Positions 47,076 to 56,304 of a DNA stretch of 64,000 bases are shown piece after piece. The stretch is from the NCBI RefSeq assembly GCF_036898095.1, contig NC_090757.1, positions 72,224,448 through 72,288,447 of the forward strand, read 5' to 3'. This DNA comes from Palaemon carinicauda. Lineage: Eukaryota > Arthropoda > Malacostraca > Decapoda > Palaemonidae. The notes below the pieces were generated by a model. It searched no databases, had not been told where the DNA came from, and saw only the letters and a list, made by a program, of their open reading frames with translations. How positions within the stretch are numbered: position 1 is the stretch's first letter; the number at the start of each line of letters is the position of its first letter. The position numbers and the translations under genes are program-made.

Positions 47076-47561
47076 TACTCTGTGACGCAGGTTTTACAAG
47101 AAAGGATGTGAATGCTCCAGGTGATTTTCACAACCTTTCTCCTGCAAGACGTGACCCACAGGAACTCGATACGATCTCTATCGGTCCGGTGGTGGCTGCA
47201 CAACAGCTGGTTGTATACCTCAAGCTCCTTATTGGACAAGTAGCAGAAGGTTGAGGGCACTGTTTCCCGGTTTTAGTCTGTGTGAATGAAAAGATTTGAC
47301 TGGCTCTTATTCTTTTCTTCATCCTACCCTCTCGTGGGGAAAGCAGCATCCTGGGTTCTCTGCATAAGCTGACCTCAAACCACTGTAGGTAAACCATGCT
47401 CCCTTGTGTACCTAGTACAGTACAGTATTAAGCTAATACTGTTGCGTCCCCATACCCTGGCGAGGTGGTATTGGGAAGTCTTGGTTACATCAGGTTTTTC
47501 CTACATAGACTTGGAATAACTTTACCTAGACAGTCACACTTCTGCACGTCTCAACACACAG
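47076..47561 (+). mobile_element. DIRS element C, second segment
   Basis: Starts exactly where the first segment stopped. The joined sequence around the TA aligns base for base in length with the equivalent region of element E (CCTTC...CTCAGTGACACAGG, 30 bases). It carries the end of the YR frame (QVLQ..., LQDVTH, VVAAQQLV equivalent, ending about 47215) and 3' untranslated sequence up to CACACAG. There it is broken by element E. Confidence 0.88.
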
Positions 47562-47750
47562 TTGTTCCGTAACTGAAATACATACCACGCTATTTAATAT
47601 GGGTAATTATTTTCGGCGTAGCTGAAATGACGAGCCATTAGAATTTTAACGAGGGTTTACTACCCCACTGCTAGTTAGTGGGGGTTAGGGAGGGTAGCTT
47701 GCTAACCCCCCCCCCCCCTCACACACACCTGTGCTGAGTTCACTTTGCTC
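47562..47750 (+). repeat. Element E left inverted terminal repeat
   Basis: Reverse complement of 55050-55257 with modest divergence. Confidence 0.92.
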
Positions 47751-47865
47751 TCGGCTCTGGTGCTAGACGGACGTGGCCGCTGTCACCCTCGCCTTTTCTG
47801 ACAGCCATTTAACTGATCTTTTGTTTGCTTTTTCTTCGACAGTGTTTGTGAAGTTGGCCTCTGTG

Positions 47866-50800
47866 ATGCGGAAGTGTCCCAGTTTACCTGACCGCCCTTG
47901 TGGGACTTATATGTCGGCGGTCGAAACGGACCCTCACACCTTATGTCCTTTCTGTAGGGGCCAACCGTGTGATAGAGATAATGTATGTGGGGAGTGTGGG
48001 GAGTGGTCTACCTCCCAGTGGGAGAGGTTTTCCCGGCACCGGAAGAAGAAGTCCAAAAGGGATATTTCTCCTTCGAAGAGTTCTTTGAAAGGGGAAAAAC
48101 CAAAGGCTTCTTCTTCTGTGCCCCAAACCTCCTCCGAAGCTCCCACTCGATCGGTTTCTTCTGAGAAACTGTCATGTGGTAACGTAGGCCGCAGTTCTGT
48201 TGACCGATCTCAGGGTTTGGGAGAGGGAGTTGCCTTCCATAGCGAGGCAGCTCCTCATCCTCCTCCGGGGGAGGATATTGATTCTCATGTTAATGTGACT
48301 AACGATGATTTGTTACAGCTTTGGGCTTCCTTGGGGCTTCAGGGTTTGCCCTCCAAGGAAGCCTTGTTTGACATGATCAAGTTAGGAGCAGCTGTCAAAC
48401 AGTCGCCGACTTTAGAAGAGGTCGATCCTCTGTCTATCGTCGACCTTGTTGTGGCAGAGGCTTCTGACGAGTTGGGTCAAACCTCTGCTCCTGATGTAGC
48501 TGAAGGCTTAGTTCCCCCCTCCGACCATCCTTCGAGGGAGGAACTAAGTCCAACGGTCTCTCCTGCAGGTGATTCTCCCCCTCGGGGGAGTTCACTGACA
48601 GAGACTCCTCTTCGGAGGACTGCTGGTCAGCTTGCTGACCCCACGGTCCCCAGAGGGCATATAAGGCGCAAAGCCCGCCTTCCTCTTCGCCGTAGAGGAC
48701 TTCCTTCGCCCCACAAGGGCGTGAGAAGGCGCCTCTTCGGCTCGTCATCTTCGCAGTCCGCCTCAGAGGAACCTCGTCGTCGATCACCGACCCTGCCAGC
48801 TACATCCCTGGACCTCTCTGCAGATCGTTCGCGATCTCCTTCAGTGGAAGGTCGTCCTTGCAAAGGACGCACCGACCTTCCACCCGCCAGACCTGCTGAC
48901 CTGCCGTCGCCGTTCCTGGCCGCTGATGCGCTGTGGGCGCCCACAAATCCTGTCTTCAAGCGGGCATCGGTCCCTTCGGGGCACAAGGGACTTTCTCTCC
49001 TGGAGACTTAAGTCCCTTACGCGCCATCAATCTCCTACGCGCAAGCGCGCTCCTGTTCCAGAGCCTGTTAAGAGTGCGCCAGCGCTCTCCTGTGCGCCAG
49101 TGCTCACCTGCGCATCAGTGCTCACCTGCGCGTCAGTGCTCACCTGTGTGCCAACGCTCTCCTGCCCGCCAGCGCGCCACTGCGCGTCCTCTTCCTGATG
49201 CGCGCCATGCGCGCCCACGATCTCCTGCGCACCCACGATCTCCTACGCGCCAGCGCTCGCATGCGCGCCATCACTCTTTACGCGCCAGCTTTCGCCTGTG
49301 CGCCAATGTTCTCCTGCGCGCCCACGATCTTCGGATCTGGGCGCAAAGAGGAAGATAATCTCTACCCCTGCTCGCCAGCACGCCTCCCTTCGCCTACGCG
49401 CTGTTGCTGTTCAGGATGTGCGCCCGTGAGCAAGGGATATTTCCCCTGCGGGCGCGCCCAACGTTTTCGCCCTCACGGGCTCAGCATGATCCTGTGTGCC
49501 CGCGCCCGCGCGAACAATCACCTTCGCGGGTGCAAGTGCTTATTCAGCCTGCTGCGTGCTCGCCTCTATTACCAGAACGTGCCCCTGCGCACCATCATTC
49601 GCCCACGCGCGCCCTCACCTGCGCGCCATTGCTCGCCAACACGCGCCCGTATGCCTACGTGCGCCCTCGCCATCGCCTACGCGCGCCTGAGCACGATTTA
49701 GGCGGGATTCCATCGCGCGACCACCAACGCGATCCCACACGCGAGGCTGTAGGACAACGCACAGCTAGGTCACCGTCATCCCCCCCCCCGTAAGCGCAGA
49801 ACAGTGCGCTCGACAGAGGGAGGGAGTATTCCAGATAGATCCAGGAACTTTCCTCCTCCTTCTTTTCAGGCCGACCCTGCTTTGGTAATTCCTAGGGATT
49901 GAACGATTCCCTTCTCTCCAGAGGGAGTTTCTGACAGCTCAGCTGTCAGTCGACAGCCCTGGTTTGGGTCCCTCGTCAGAGTGGTCGTACAGGCTTTTAA
50001 GCCTGTTCTCTCTGAACTAGGACACAAATCAGTGGCAGTTTCGACTCCCCTGAAGAGGAAGAGAGGAGGAGTGGACGTGGTAACTTCTCCAAGGGCGAAG
50101 TTGACTCCTCGGAAGTCTTTGAGGAAGCCCCCCCCCCAGACTTTCTCGCCCTCTCACTCGGACGAGGATTTTCCGTCCTCAGGGGAGTCCCGTGAGGTGA
50201 GGCGTTCCCCCATCGCACCAATGAGGGAAACCCCACCGCGCGCAGAGAAGTCTTCTCGGGTAGGGGTGGAGAAGAGCCTCCCACCATCACTTCTGGAGTC
50301 CTGTATCCCTCTCAGGAGGGAGTCGAAGGACTCCAAGACAGTTCCGAAGTTGTCCTCGAGGATTAGACCAGAGCCAGCCAAGCCCTCGGAGAACGTCCAC
50401 GAGTCCCCCCGAGAAGAGCCTTCAGGGACAGGAGACTTCGCTGCCAGCCCTTCAAGAAGAGCCTTCGGGGACAGGAGACTTAGCTGCCAGCCCTTCAGGA
50501 GGGGAGCTTCAGGAGGCAGAACACGCTTTCTGGCAAGTTCTGACCCTTATGAGGAATCTCAACGGGTTCTCAGACCCAGAGATTCCTCCTCGTGAGGGCA
50601 AGGACACGGTCCTGGACCGAGTCTTTGGTACTCAGAAACCCTCTAGGGCCAGTGCGGCTTTGCCTTGGTCCCAAGGGGTTAAGAGTGCCAGAGATAAGGT
50701 TGAGGGCCAGCTCTCCGAGCTTGCCTCCTCCAGCCGGTCCAGCCCCGGGAACAAACTCCTCCCGCCTCCTCGTGTCCATCAGAGGAGGTACTTCGAGATC

Positions 50801-51475
50801 ATGGAGGAGACGTGTTTAGCTCTTCCGTTGCACCATTCTTTGGAAGAGCTTACCAAGGGAGTCCCTCTTGAGAGAGACTCCACCCGGCAAGTGGCTTTCT
50901 CGGCTACGGAGATCCTCAGCCAGGAGAAGGTAGCGAAGTGTGCCATGCAGGCAACTTCGTGGCTGGACATCTGGCTAGGGTCTCTAGGCATCCTGCTACA
51001 ATCCGAGGACCTGTCCAAGGAAAGTACCAGGAAGGCCATGGAGACATTTCTACTCTCAGGCACTCGTACCATCGAGTTTCTAGTCCACCAAGTCTCGAAC
51101 TTGTGGGCTAATACCATCTTGAAGCGTCGAGATGCGGTGTCTGAGAGGTTCCACCAGAAAGTCTCCAACACCGAGATCAGCAGGCTCAGACATTCTTCCA
51201 TCTTGGGGAGAAATCTGTTTGAGCCTAAGGACGTGGAGCAGGCAACTGAGAGGTGGAGGAAGTCCAACCAGGACTCTCTCCTACAGAGGGCTTTAACATC
51301 TAAGCCCTTTAAACATCCAGCAACCCAGCAACCACGTCCTACCAAGACGACAAAACCGGCAACGGCAGCGAAGACAACGGTGTCAAAGCCTTTTCCTGTC
51401 AAAGACAAGAAAGGCAAAAAGTCCTCCAGGGGAGGGAAAAATCCTAGAGGGAGTGGCCGAGGCTGCAAATGCTAG
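47866..51475 (+). pseudogene. Element E gag-like protein, broken
   Basis: I start at ATG 47866, homologous to the G start; the in-frame GTG at 47773 is upstream of it. Cys4, 12, 27, 30, 35, 41 and 44 form the module C-x2-C-x4-C-x5-C-x2-C after DPHT, as in A and G. The first frame stops at 49009-49011. An Arg/Gln/Ser/Pro repeat region with CGCCAGCGCTC-type units follows (49070-49360). Frames at 49981-50595 and 50549-51475 carry the conserved middle (LKRKRGGVDVVTSPRAKL) and C-terminal domain (ERFHQKV.., ..LRHSSILGRNLFEP) with a Lys/Gly-rich tail. A 43-bp tandem duplication at 50416-50501 explains the last frame change. Confidence 0.85.
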
Positions 51476-52628
51476 GATTGGCAGTCCCCCTGCATGTCCA
51501 CCAGTAGGGGGATGCCTGCAAAGTTGCGCAAGTAGGTGGCAGCAACTCGGGGCCGATTCCTGGACGATTTCCGTAATCAGTCAAGGATATCGCGTTCCGT
51601 TCATAACATCTCTACCTCCCCTGACAGCGGATCCAGTGTCGTTGAGCTCCCTTGCTATGGGATCGGCAAGGGGGCAAGACCTTCGGGCAGAAGTCGAGAC
51701 CATGTTGAAGAAGGGCGCTCTCCAAGAGGTCGTCGACGGGTCCCCAGGCTTCTTCAGTCGACTCTTTCTTGTAAAGAAGGCGTCTGGAGGCTGGAGACCA
51801 GTCATCGACCTCTCAGCTCTGAACAGGTTTGTCAAGCAGACCCCGTTCAGCATGGAGACGGTAGACACGGTCAGACTTGCAGTGAGACCTCAAGACTTCA
51901 TGTGTACAGTGTACACTGGATCTGAAGGACGCGTACTTCCAGATCCCAGTTCATCCGTCTTCAAGGAAGTACTCAAGATTCTGCCTAGACAACAAGATCT
52001 ACCAGTTCAAGGTGCTGTGTTTCGGTCTCTCCACAGCACCTCAGGTTTTCACCAGAGTGTTCACCCTGATATCATCGTGGGCACACAGGATCGGCATCCA
52101 TCTCCTCCGTTATCTGGACGACTGGCTGATCCTAGCAGACTCGGAGTCAACCCTTCTACACCGAGATGAACTTCTTAGACTTTGCCAAGATCTGGGGATC
52201 CTAGTAAATCTCGAGAAGTCTTCTCTGCTCCCTACTCAAAGACTGGTATATCTAGGCATGATAATAGACACCAATCTTCACCAAGCCTTCCCTTCAGACG
52301 ACAGAATAGCAAGGCTGAGGAGGGTCGTGAGTCCTTTCCTCAGACGAGAAGAACTCCCAGCCCAATCGTGGTTACGTCTCCTTGGTCACCTCTCATCCCT
52401 GGCCCGTCTAGTTCCCAACGGTCGTCTCAGAATGAGATCTCTGCAATGGCGACTCAAGTCCCGGTGGAATCAAGGACACGATTCCCCGGACGTCATGATC
52501 CTGATGTGTCCTGCGGAACGGACGGATCTTCAGTGGTGGGTGACAGACGAAAACCTATGAAAGGGAGTGGATCTTCTTGTCCTCCCCCCGGATTTGATGC
52601 TGTTTTCGGACGCTTCAAAGAAAGGGTG
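51453..52628 (+). pseudogene. Element E reverse transcriptase, broken
   Basis: Starts at GTG 51453, where G has ATG. Lies +1 to the gag frame and overlaps its last 23 bases. It encodes GSPPACPPVGGCLQ, GALQEVVDGSPGFFSRLFLV and VIDLSALNRFVKQ. A 7-bp duplication of GTGTACA near 51905 then shifts the frame. In the new frame CFGLSTAPQVFTRV and the catalytic YLDD (LLRYLDDWLILADS) are intact. A TGA at 52558-52560 stands where G has CGG. The RNase H start (FSDASKKGWG) lies just before the -1 displacement. Confidence 0.88.
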
Positions 52629-53438
52629 GGGGCCCACGTTCTACACCACAGGACCTCAGGCCTGTGGTCAGAATCAGAAAAGTGCCTCCATATAAATCTG
52701 CTAGAAATGAAGGCCATATTCCTGGCCCTTCAACAGTTCCAACAATACCTGGCGGGTCACTTTGTGGTGGTGATGAGCGACAACACCACAGTAGTGGCTT
52801 ACATCAACAAGCAGGGAGGTACCTTTTCAGAGCAGCTATCCCATCTCGCAGTAGAGATACTGAGATGGACCGAAGTCCACTCGATTCCACTATCGGCTCG
52901 CTTTATTCCAGGCAAGAGGAATGTGCTTGCCGACAATCTGAGCAGAGCGTCTCAGATAGTGAGTACCGAGTGGTCTTCGGATCATCTAGTAGCCAACAAA
53001 GTCCTGACTTTGTGGAGTTCCCCGACTGTGGATCTGTTCGCTACAGCGTTGAACTTCAAGCTTCCGCTGTACTGCTCCCCAGTCCCGGATCCCAAGGCAC
53101 TCTGGCAAGATGCCTTTCAACAACGGTGGGACAACATCAACTTTTACGCCTTTCCCCCGTTCTGTCTGATGAGGAGGGTACTCAACAAGACCAGAATATC
53201 AGTCAATCTCTTGATGACCCCAATAGCTCCGCTATGGCATCATGCGGAATGGTTTCCGGACCTTCTGCAACTCCTAACGGAACTTCCGAGAGAACTCCCT
53301 CCACGACACGAGCTACTCAAACAACCACACGCCAACATCTTTCACAAAGCCGTAGCTTCGCTTCGACTTCACGCCTGGAGACTATCCAGCATCTCCTCGC
53401 AGAGAGAGGATTTTCGCAACAAGTTGCAAACAGGATAG
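52629..53438 (+). pseudogene. Element E RNase H and Dam-like methyltransferase part
   Basis: Continues in the -1 frame relative to the RT part. RNase H motifs are INLLEMKAIFLAL (Glu), VMSDNTTVVAYINKQGG (Asp) and LADNLSRASQ (Asp). The methyltransferase-like domain follows: PTVDLFATALNFKLPLYCSP, then NFYAFPPFCLM and PLWHHAEWFPDLL. The frame is open to its stop at 53438. It is listed as broken because it cannot be reached from RT without a frame change. Confidence 0.85.
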
Positions 53439-54421
53439 CTGGACACCTGCGAAGGTCATCCGCAGGGGTCTACCAGGCGAAGTGGAGAGTCTTCTGTGGT
53501 TGGTGTCGTGGAAGGGGTATCTCTCCACTCGATGCCACTATTCCAGCAATAGCGGAGTTCTTCGTGTATTTGCGAGAAGAAATGCGCCTTTTAGTCTCGG
53601 CAATGAAAGGCTATCGCTCAGCCTTAAGTCTAGCCTTCAGGCTCAAAGGAGTGGACATTTCTTCTTCGCTAGAACTTTCCCTACTCATGCGAAGTTATGA
53701 ACTTTCCTGCCCTCAGTCGGAAGTGATACCTCCTCCATGGAACGTGGTTCGAGTTCTCAGGTCTCTTAAGAGACCTCCCTACGAACCATTACGCCAGGCT
53801 TCAGATTGCCACCTGACTTGGAAGACGGTGTTCCTACTAGCTTTGGCCTCAGCCAAGCGAGTCAGTGAACTTCATGGTCTCTTGTATGACATCGCCCATT
53901 CAAGGGGATGGGGGGAGGTAACGTTCAGATTCGTCCCCGAGTTTGTTGCTAAGACTCAGAATCCGGGAGTGCCGGACCCACGGTTCGACTCTTTCCAGGT
54001 TTCGAGTCTCCGTTTTGTAACAGATGACCCAGATCATCTCCTACTGTGCCCAGTAAGGAGTCTGAGGCTATATCTTAAAAGAACGGCTGCAGTTCGTCTC
54101 CAAGTGCAGGCATTGTTTGTAAGCACTGGGAAGACGAAGAGGAGGGTTACCAAGAATACCATCTCGGCATGGATTCGGAAGGTAATCCATCTATCCCTGA
54201 ATCCTAACCCTCCTCCATCACGTCGCCCTAGAGCACATGATGTCAGGGGCGTAGCTACGTCCCTGGCCTTCAAAAAGAACTTCTCAGTGACACAGGTTCT
54301 ACAAGCAGGGGTGTGGAAGCGTCAGACGACCTTCACAGCCCACTACCTGCAAGACGTGACCCACAGGAGACTCGATACGTTCTCTATCGGTTCTGTGGTG
54401 GCTGCACAACAGCTGGTTTAA
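53234..54421 (+). CDS. Element E tyrosine recombinase
   Basis: A 395-residue recombinase, open from ATG 53234. Arg209 (SAKRVSELHG), His335-x-x-Arg338 (AHDVRGVA), Trp361 (GVWKRQ) and nucleophile Tyr371 (AHYLQDVTH) are all present. The N-terminal domain has VYQAKWRVFCGWC and AMKGYRSALSLAF. It overlaps the methyltransferase frame by 205 bases in the -1 frame, and the same frame is open back to 52664. The C-terminus reads VVAAQQLV. Because all catalytic residues survive, it could act in trans if expressed. Confidence 0.9.
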   Translation: MASCGMVSGPSATPNGTSERTPSTTRATQTTTRQHLSQSRSFASTSRLETIQHLLAERGFSQQVANRIAGHLRRSSAGVYQAKWRVFCGWCRGRGISPLDATIPAIAEFFVYLREEMRLLVSAMKGYRSALSLAFRLKGVDISSSLELSLLMRSYELSCPQSEVIPPPWNVVRVLRSLKRPPYEPLRQASDCHLTWKTVFLLALASAKRVSELHGLLYDIAHSRGWGEVTFRFVPEFVAKTQNPGVPDPRFDSFQVSSLRFVTDDPDHLLLCPVRSLRLYLKRTAAVRLQVQALFVSTGKTKRRVTKNTISAWIRKVIHLSLNPNPPPSRRPRAHDVRGVATSLAFKKNFSVTQVLQAGVWKRQTTFTAHYLQDVTHRRLDTFSIGSVVAAQQLV

Positions 54422-54918
54422 ACTTCAGGCTCCTTAATGGACAAGTAGCAGAGGGTTGAGGGCATTGTTACCCGGTCTTAGTCTACATGAATGAAAAGGT
54501 ATGTCTGGCCCTTATTCTTTTCTTCATCCTCCCCTCTCTTGCGGAAAGCAGCATCCTGGGTTCTCTGCACAGCTGACCTCAAATCACTGCAGGTAAACCA
54601 TGTTTCCTTGTGTTCCTAGTATTAAGTTAATACTGTCACGTCCCCATACCCTAACGAGGTGGTATTGGGAGAGTCCTAGCCTAAAGTTTCCATCTAAAGG
54701 ACTTCAGGTCAACTTCCTAGGACGAGTCACTCTTCAAACCTTCACACACAGCTTACGTAGGCCGCAGCCCTTGCATAGCAAGGTGCTAGCGAGGTGCAGG
54801 GACTCCTTATTGTTGAGTACTGACACGCTCAGATATTGAGTCCCCGGGCAAAGCCAAAAGCCAGTACTGGCCGGGACTTACCACCCTTCCTAAGGGTTGA
54901 GTCACCCATATTAATTAG

Positions 54919-54993
54919 CGTGGTTTGTATTTCAGTTACGGAACAAATGACAAATTCGTAGGTAATTTGTATTTTTCTTAACTATACAAACCT
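54919..54993 (+). repeat. Element E internal complementary region
   Basis: GGTTTGTATTTCAGTTACGG then AACAA is the complement of the left end. ATGACAAATTCG and on is the complement of the right end. Confidence 0.9.
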
Positions 54994-55049
54994 TAGCTAT
55001 TTAATCAAACTTGCCCGCCAGCCCTATCCCCTGTGAAGTCCTACCTCTA

Positions 55050-55257
55050 AGCAAAGTGAACTCAGCACAGGTGTGTGAGAGGGGGTGGGGAGTAGCAAGC
55101 TACCCTCCCTACCCCCCCGCTAACTAGCGGTGGGGCAGTAAACCCTCATCAAAATTCTAATGGCTCGTCATTTCAGCTACGCCGAAAGTAATTACCATAT
55201 TAAATAGCTAAGGTTTGTATAGTTAGGAAAAATACAAATTACCTACGAATTTGTCAT
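55050..55257 (+). repeat. Element E right inverted terminal repeat
   Basis: Inverse of 47562-47750, ending ACCTACGAATTTGTCAT. Confidence 0.92.
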
Positions 55258-55755
55258 CTTGCATAGGCCGCGGACGCCGCGGACCTTGCGTAGCAAGGTT
55301 TAGCGAGGGCAGGGACTCCTTATTTTTTAGTACTAACATACTCAGATAAGGAGCCCCCGGGCAAAGCCAAAAGCCAGATTGGCAGGGACATCCACCCTTC
55401 CTAATGGGTGAGTCACCCCTAATAAAAAGCGTGGTTTGTATTCCAGTTACGTAACAAATGAAAAATTCGTAGATAATATGTATTTTTCCTAACTTTACAA
55501 ACCTTAGCTATTTATACAAACTTGCCCGCCATCCCTATCCCCCTTGAAGTCCTACCTCCAAGCAAAGTGACTAAATCACAGGTGTGTGAACGGGAGTGGT
55601 AACAAGCTCCCCCCCTGCTAACTAGCGGTGTGGGTAGTTAACCCTCACTAAATTTTAATGGCTCGTCATTTCAGCTCCGCCGAAAGTATAACCCCTAATA
55701 AATAGCTATGGTTTGTATAGCTAGGAAAATTACAAATTATCTACAAATTTGTCAT
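55258..55755 (+). mobile_element. DIRS element C, third segment (3' end)
   Basis: Begins CTTGCATAGG, the direct continuation of the second segment, and aligns with 54757-55257 of E. It contains element C's own internal complementary region (55429-55503) and 3' terminal repeat, ending at CAAATTTGTCAT (55755). It is more diverged from E and G than they are from each other, as expected for the oldest layer. Confidence 0.88.
55429..55503 (+). repeat. Element C internal complementary region
   Basis: GTTACGTAACAAATGAAAAA at the centre, a decayed version of the E and G junction sequence. Confidence 0.82.
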
Positions 55756-55798
55756 TTTATGCTAATTCCATGTGGATTTAAATAATTTTGAATTGTAA

Positions 55799-56000
55799 AA
55801 GCAGTGTACTAGCAACTGCTTTCTTGAAATTTTGTATTGTAATAGCTGTGTACCAGCAACTGCTTTCTTGAAATTTTGTATTGTAATGGCTGTGTACCAG
55901 CAACTGCTTTCTTGAAATTTTTGTTGTAATAGCTGTGTACCAGCAAGTGCTTTCTTGAAATTTTGTATTGTAAATAGCAACTGCTTTCTTGAAATTTTGT
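55799..56000. repeat. 44-bp minisatellite, about five units
   Basis: Units around AGCAACTGCTTTCTTGAAAT start at 55811, 55855, 55899, 55942 and 55975 (the last shortened to 33). Element G is inserted at the end of the fifth unit. Confidence 0.93.
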
Positions 56001-56195
56001 TTGTTCCGTAACCGAAATACAAACCACGCTATTTACAAAGGGTATTACTTTTAGCGCAGCTGAAATGACGAGCCAATAGTTTTTAACGAGGGTTAATTAC
56101 CCCCGCGCTAGTTAGCGGGGGGTGGGGAAGGGTAGCTTGCTACCCCTCCCCCCTCCACACACCGGTGACTTGCTTCACTTCACTTTTGGCTCGGC
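56001..56195 (+). repeat. Element G left inverted terminal repeat
   Basis: Same layout as E and D: AACGAGGGTTAATTACCCCC, then CGCGCTAGTTAGCGGGG, then a TCCACACACCGGTGA segment. Confidence 0.9.
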
Positions 56196-56304
56196 GGTGA
56201 TCAGACGTGTCTGCTCATCGCCTTCGTGACAGCCTTTAATTTTCTGCTTTTTCTTTTCAGCGTGTGTGTTGGTTGGAAGTTGACCTTCAGTTATTTTCTT
56301 TACT

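Larger units (their letters stand above)
47562..55257 (+). mobile_element. DIRS1-like retrotransposon, element E
   Basis: A 7.7-kb family-2 element, starting TTGTTCCGTAACTG and ending AATTTGTCAT. It sits precisely between CACACAG and CTTGCATAGG of element C; removing E restores an uninterrupted C sequence with no duplicated or missing base. It carries gag, RT, RNase H, methyltransferase, YR, an internal complementary region and both terminal repeats. Gag and RT have a few lesions; YR is open. Confidence 0.94.

Noticed and set aside
50779..51468. 229-codon minus-strand frame opposite element E gag
   Set aside because: Antisense to a clearly conserved gag C-terminal domain; no domain of its own.
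55258..55755. An independent solo terminal repeat of a separate DIRS copy
   Set aside because: It joins seamlessly to 47561, so it is the 3' end of element C displaced by element E.
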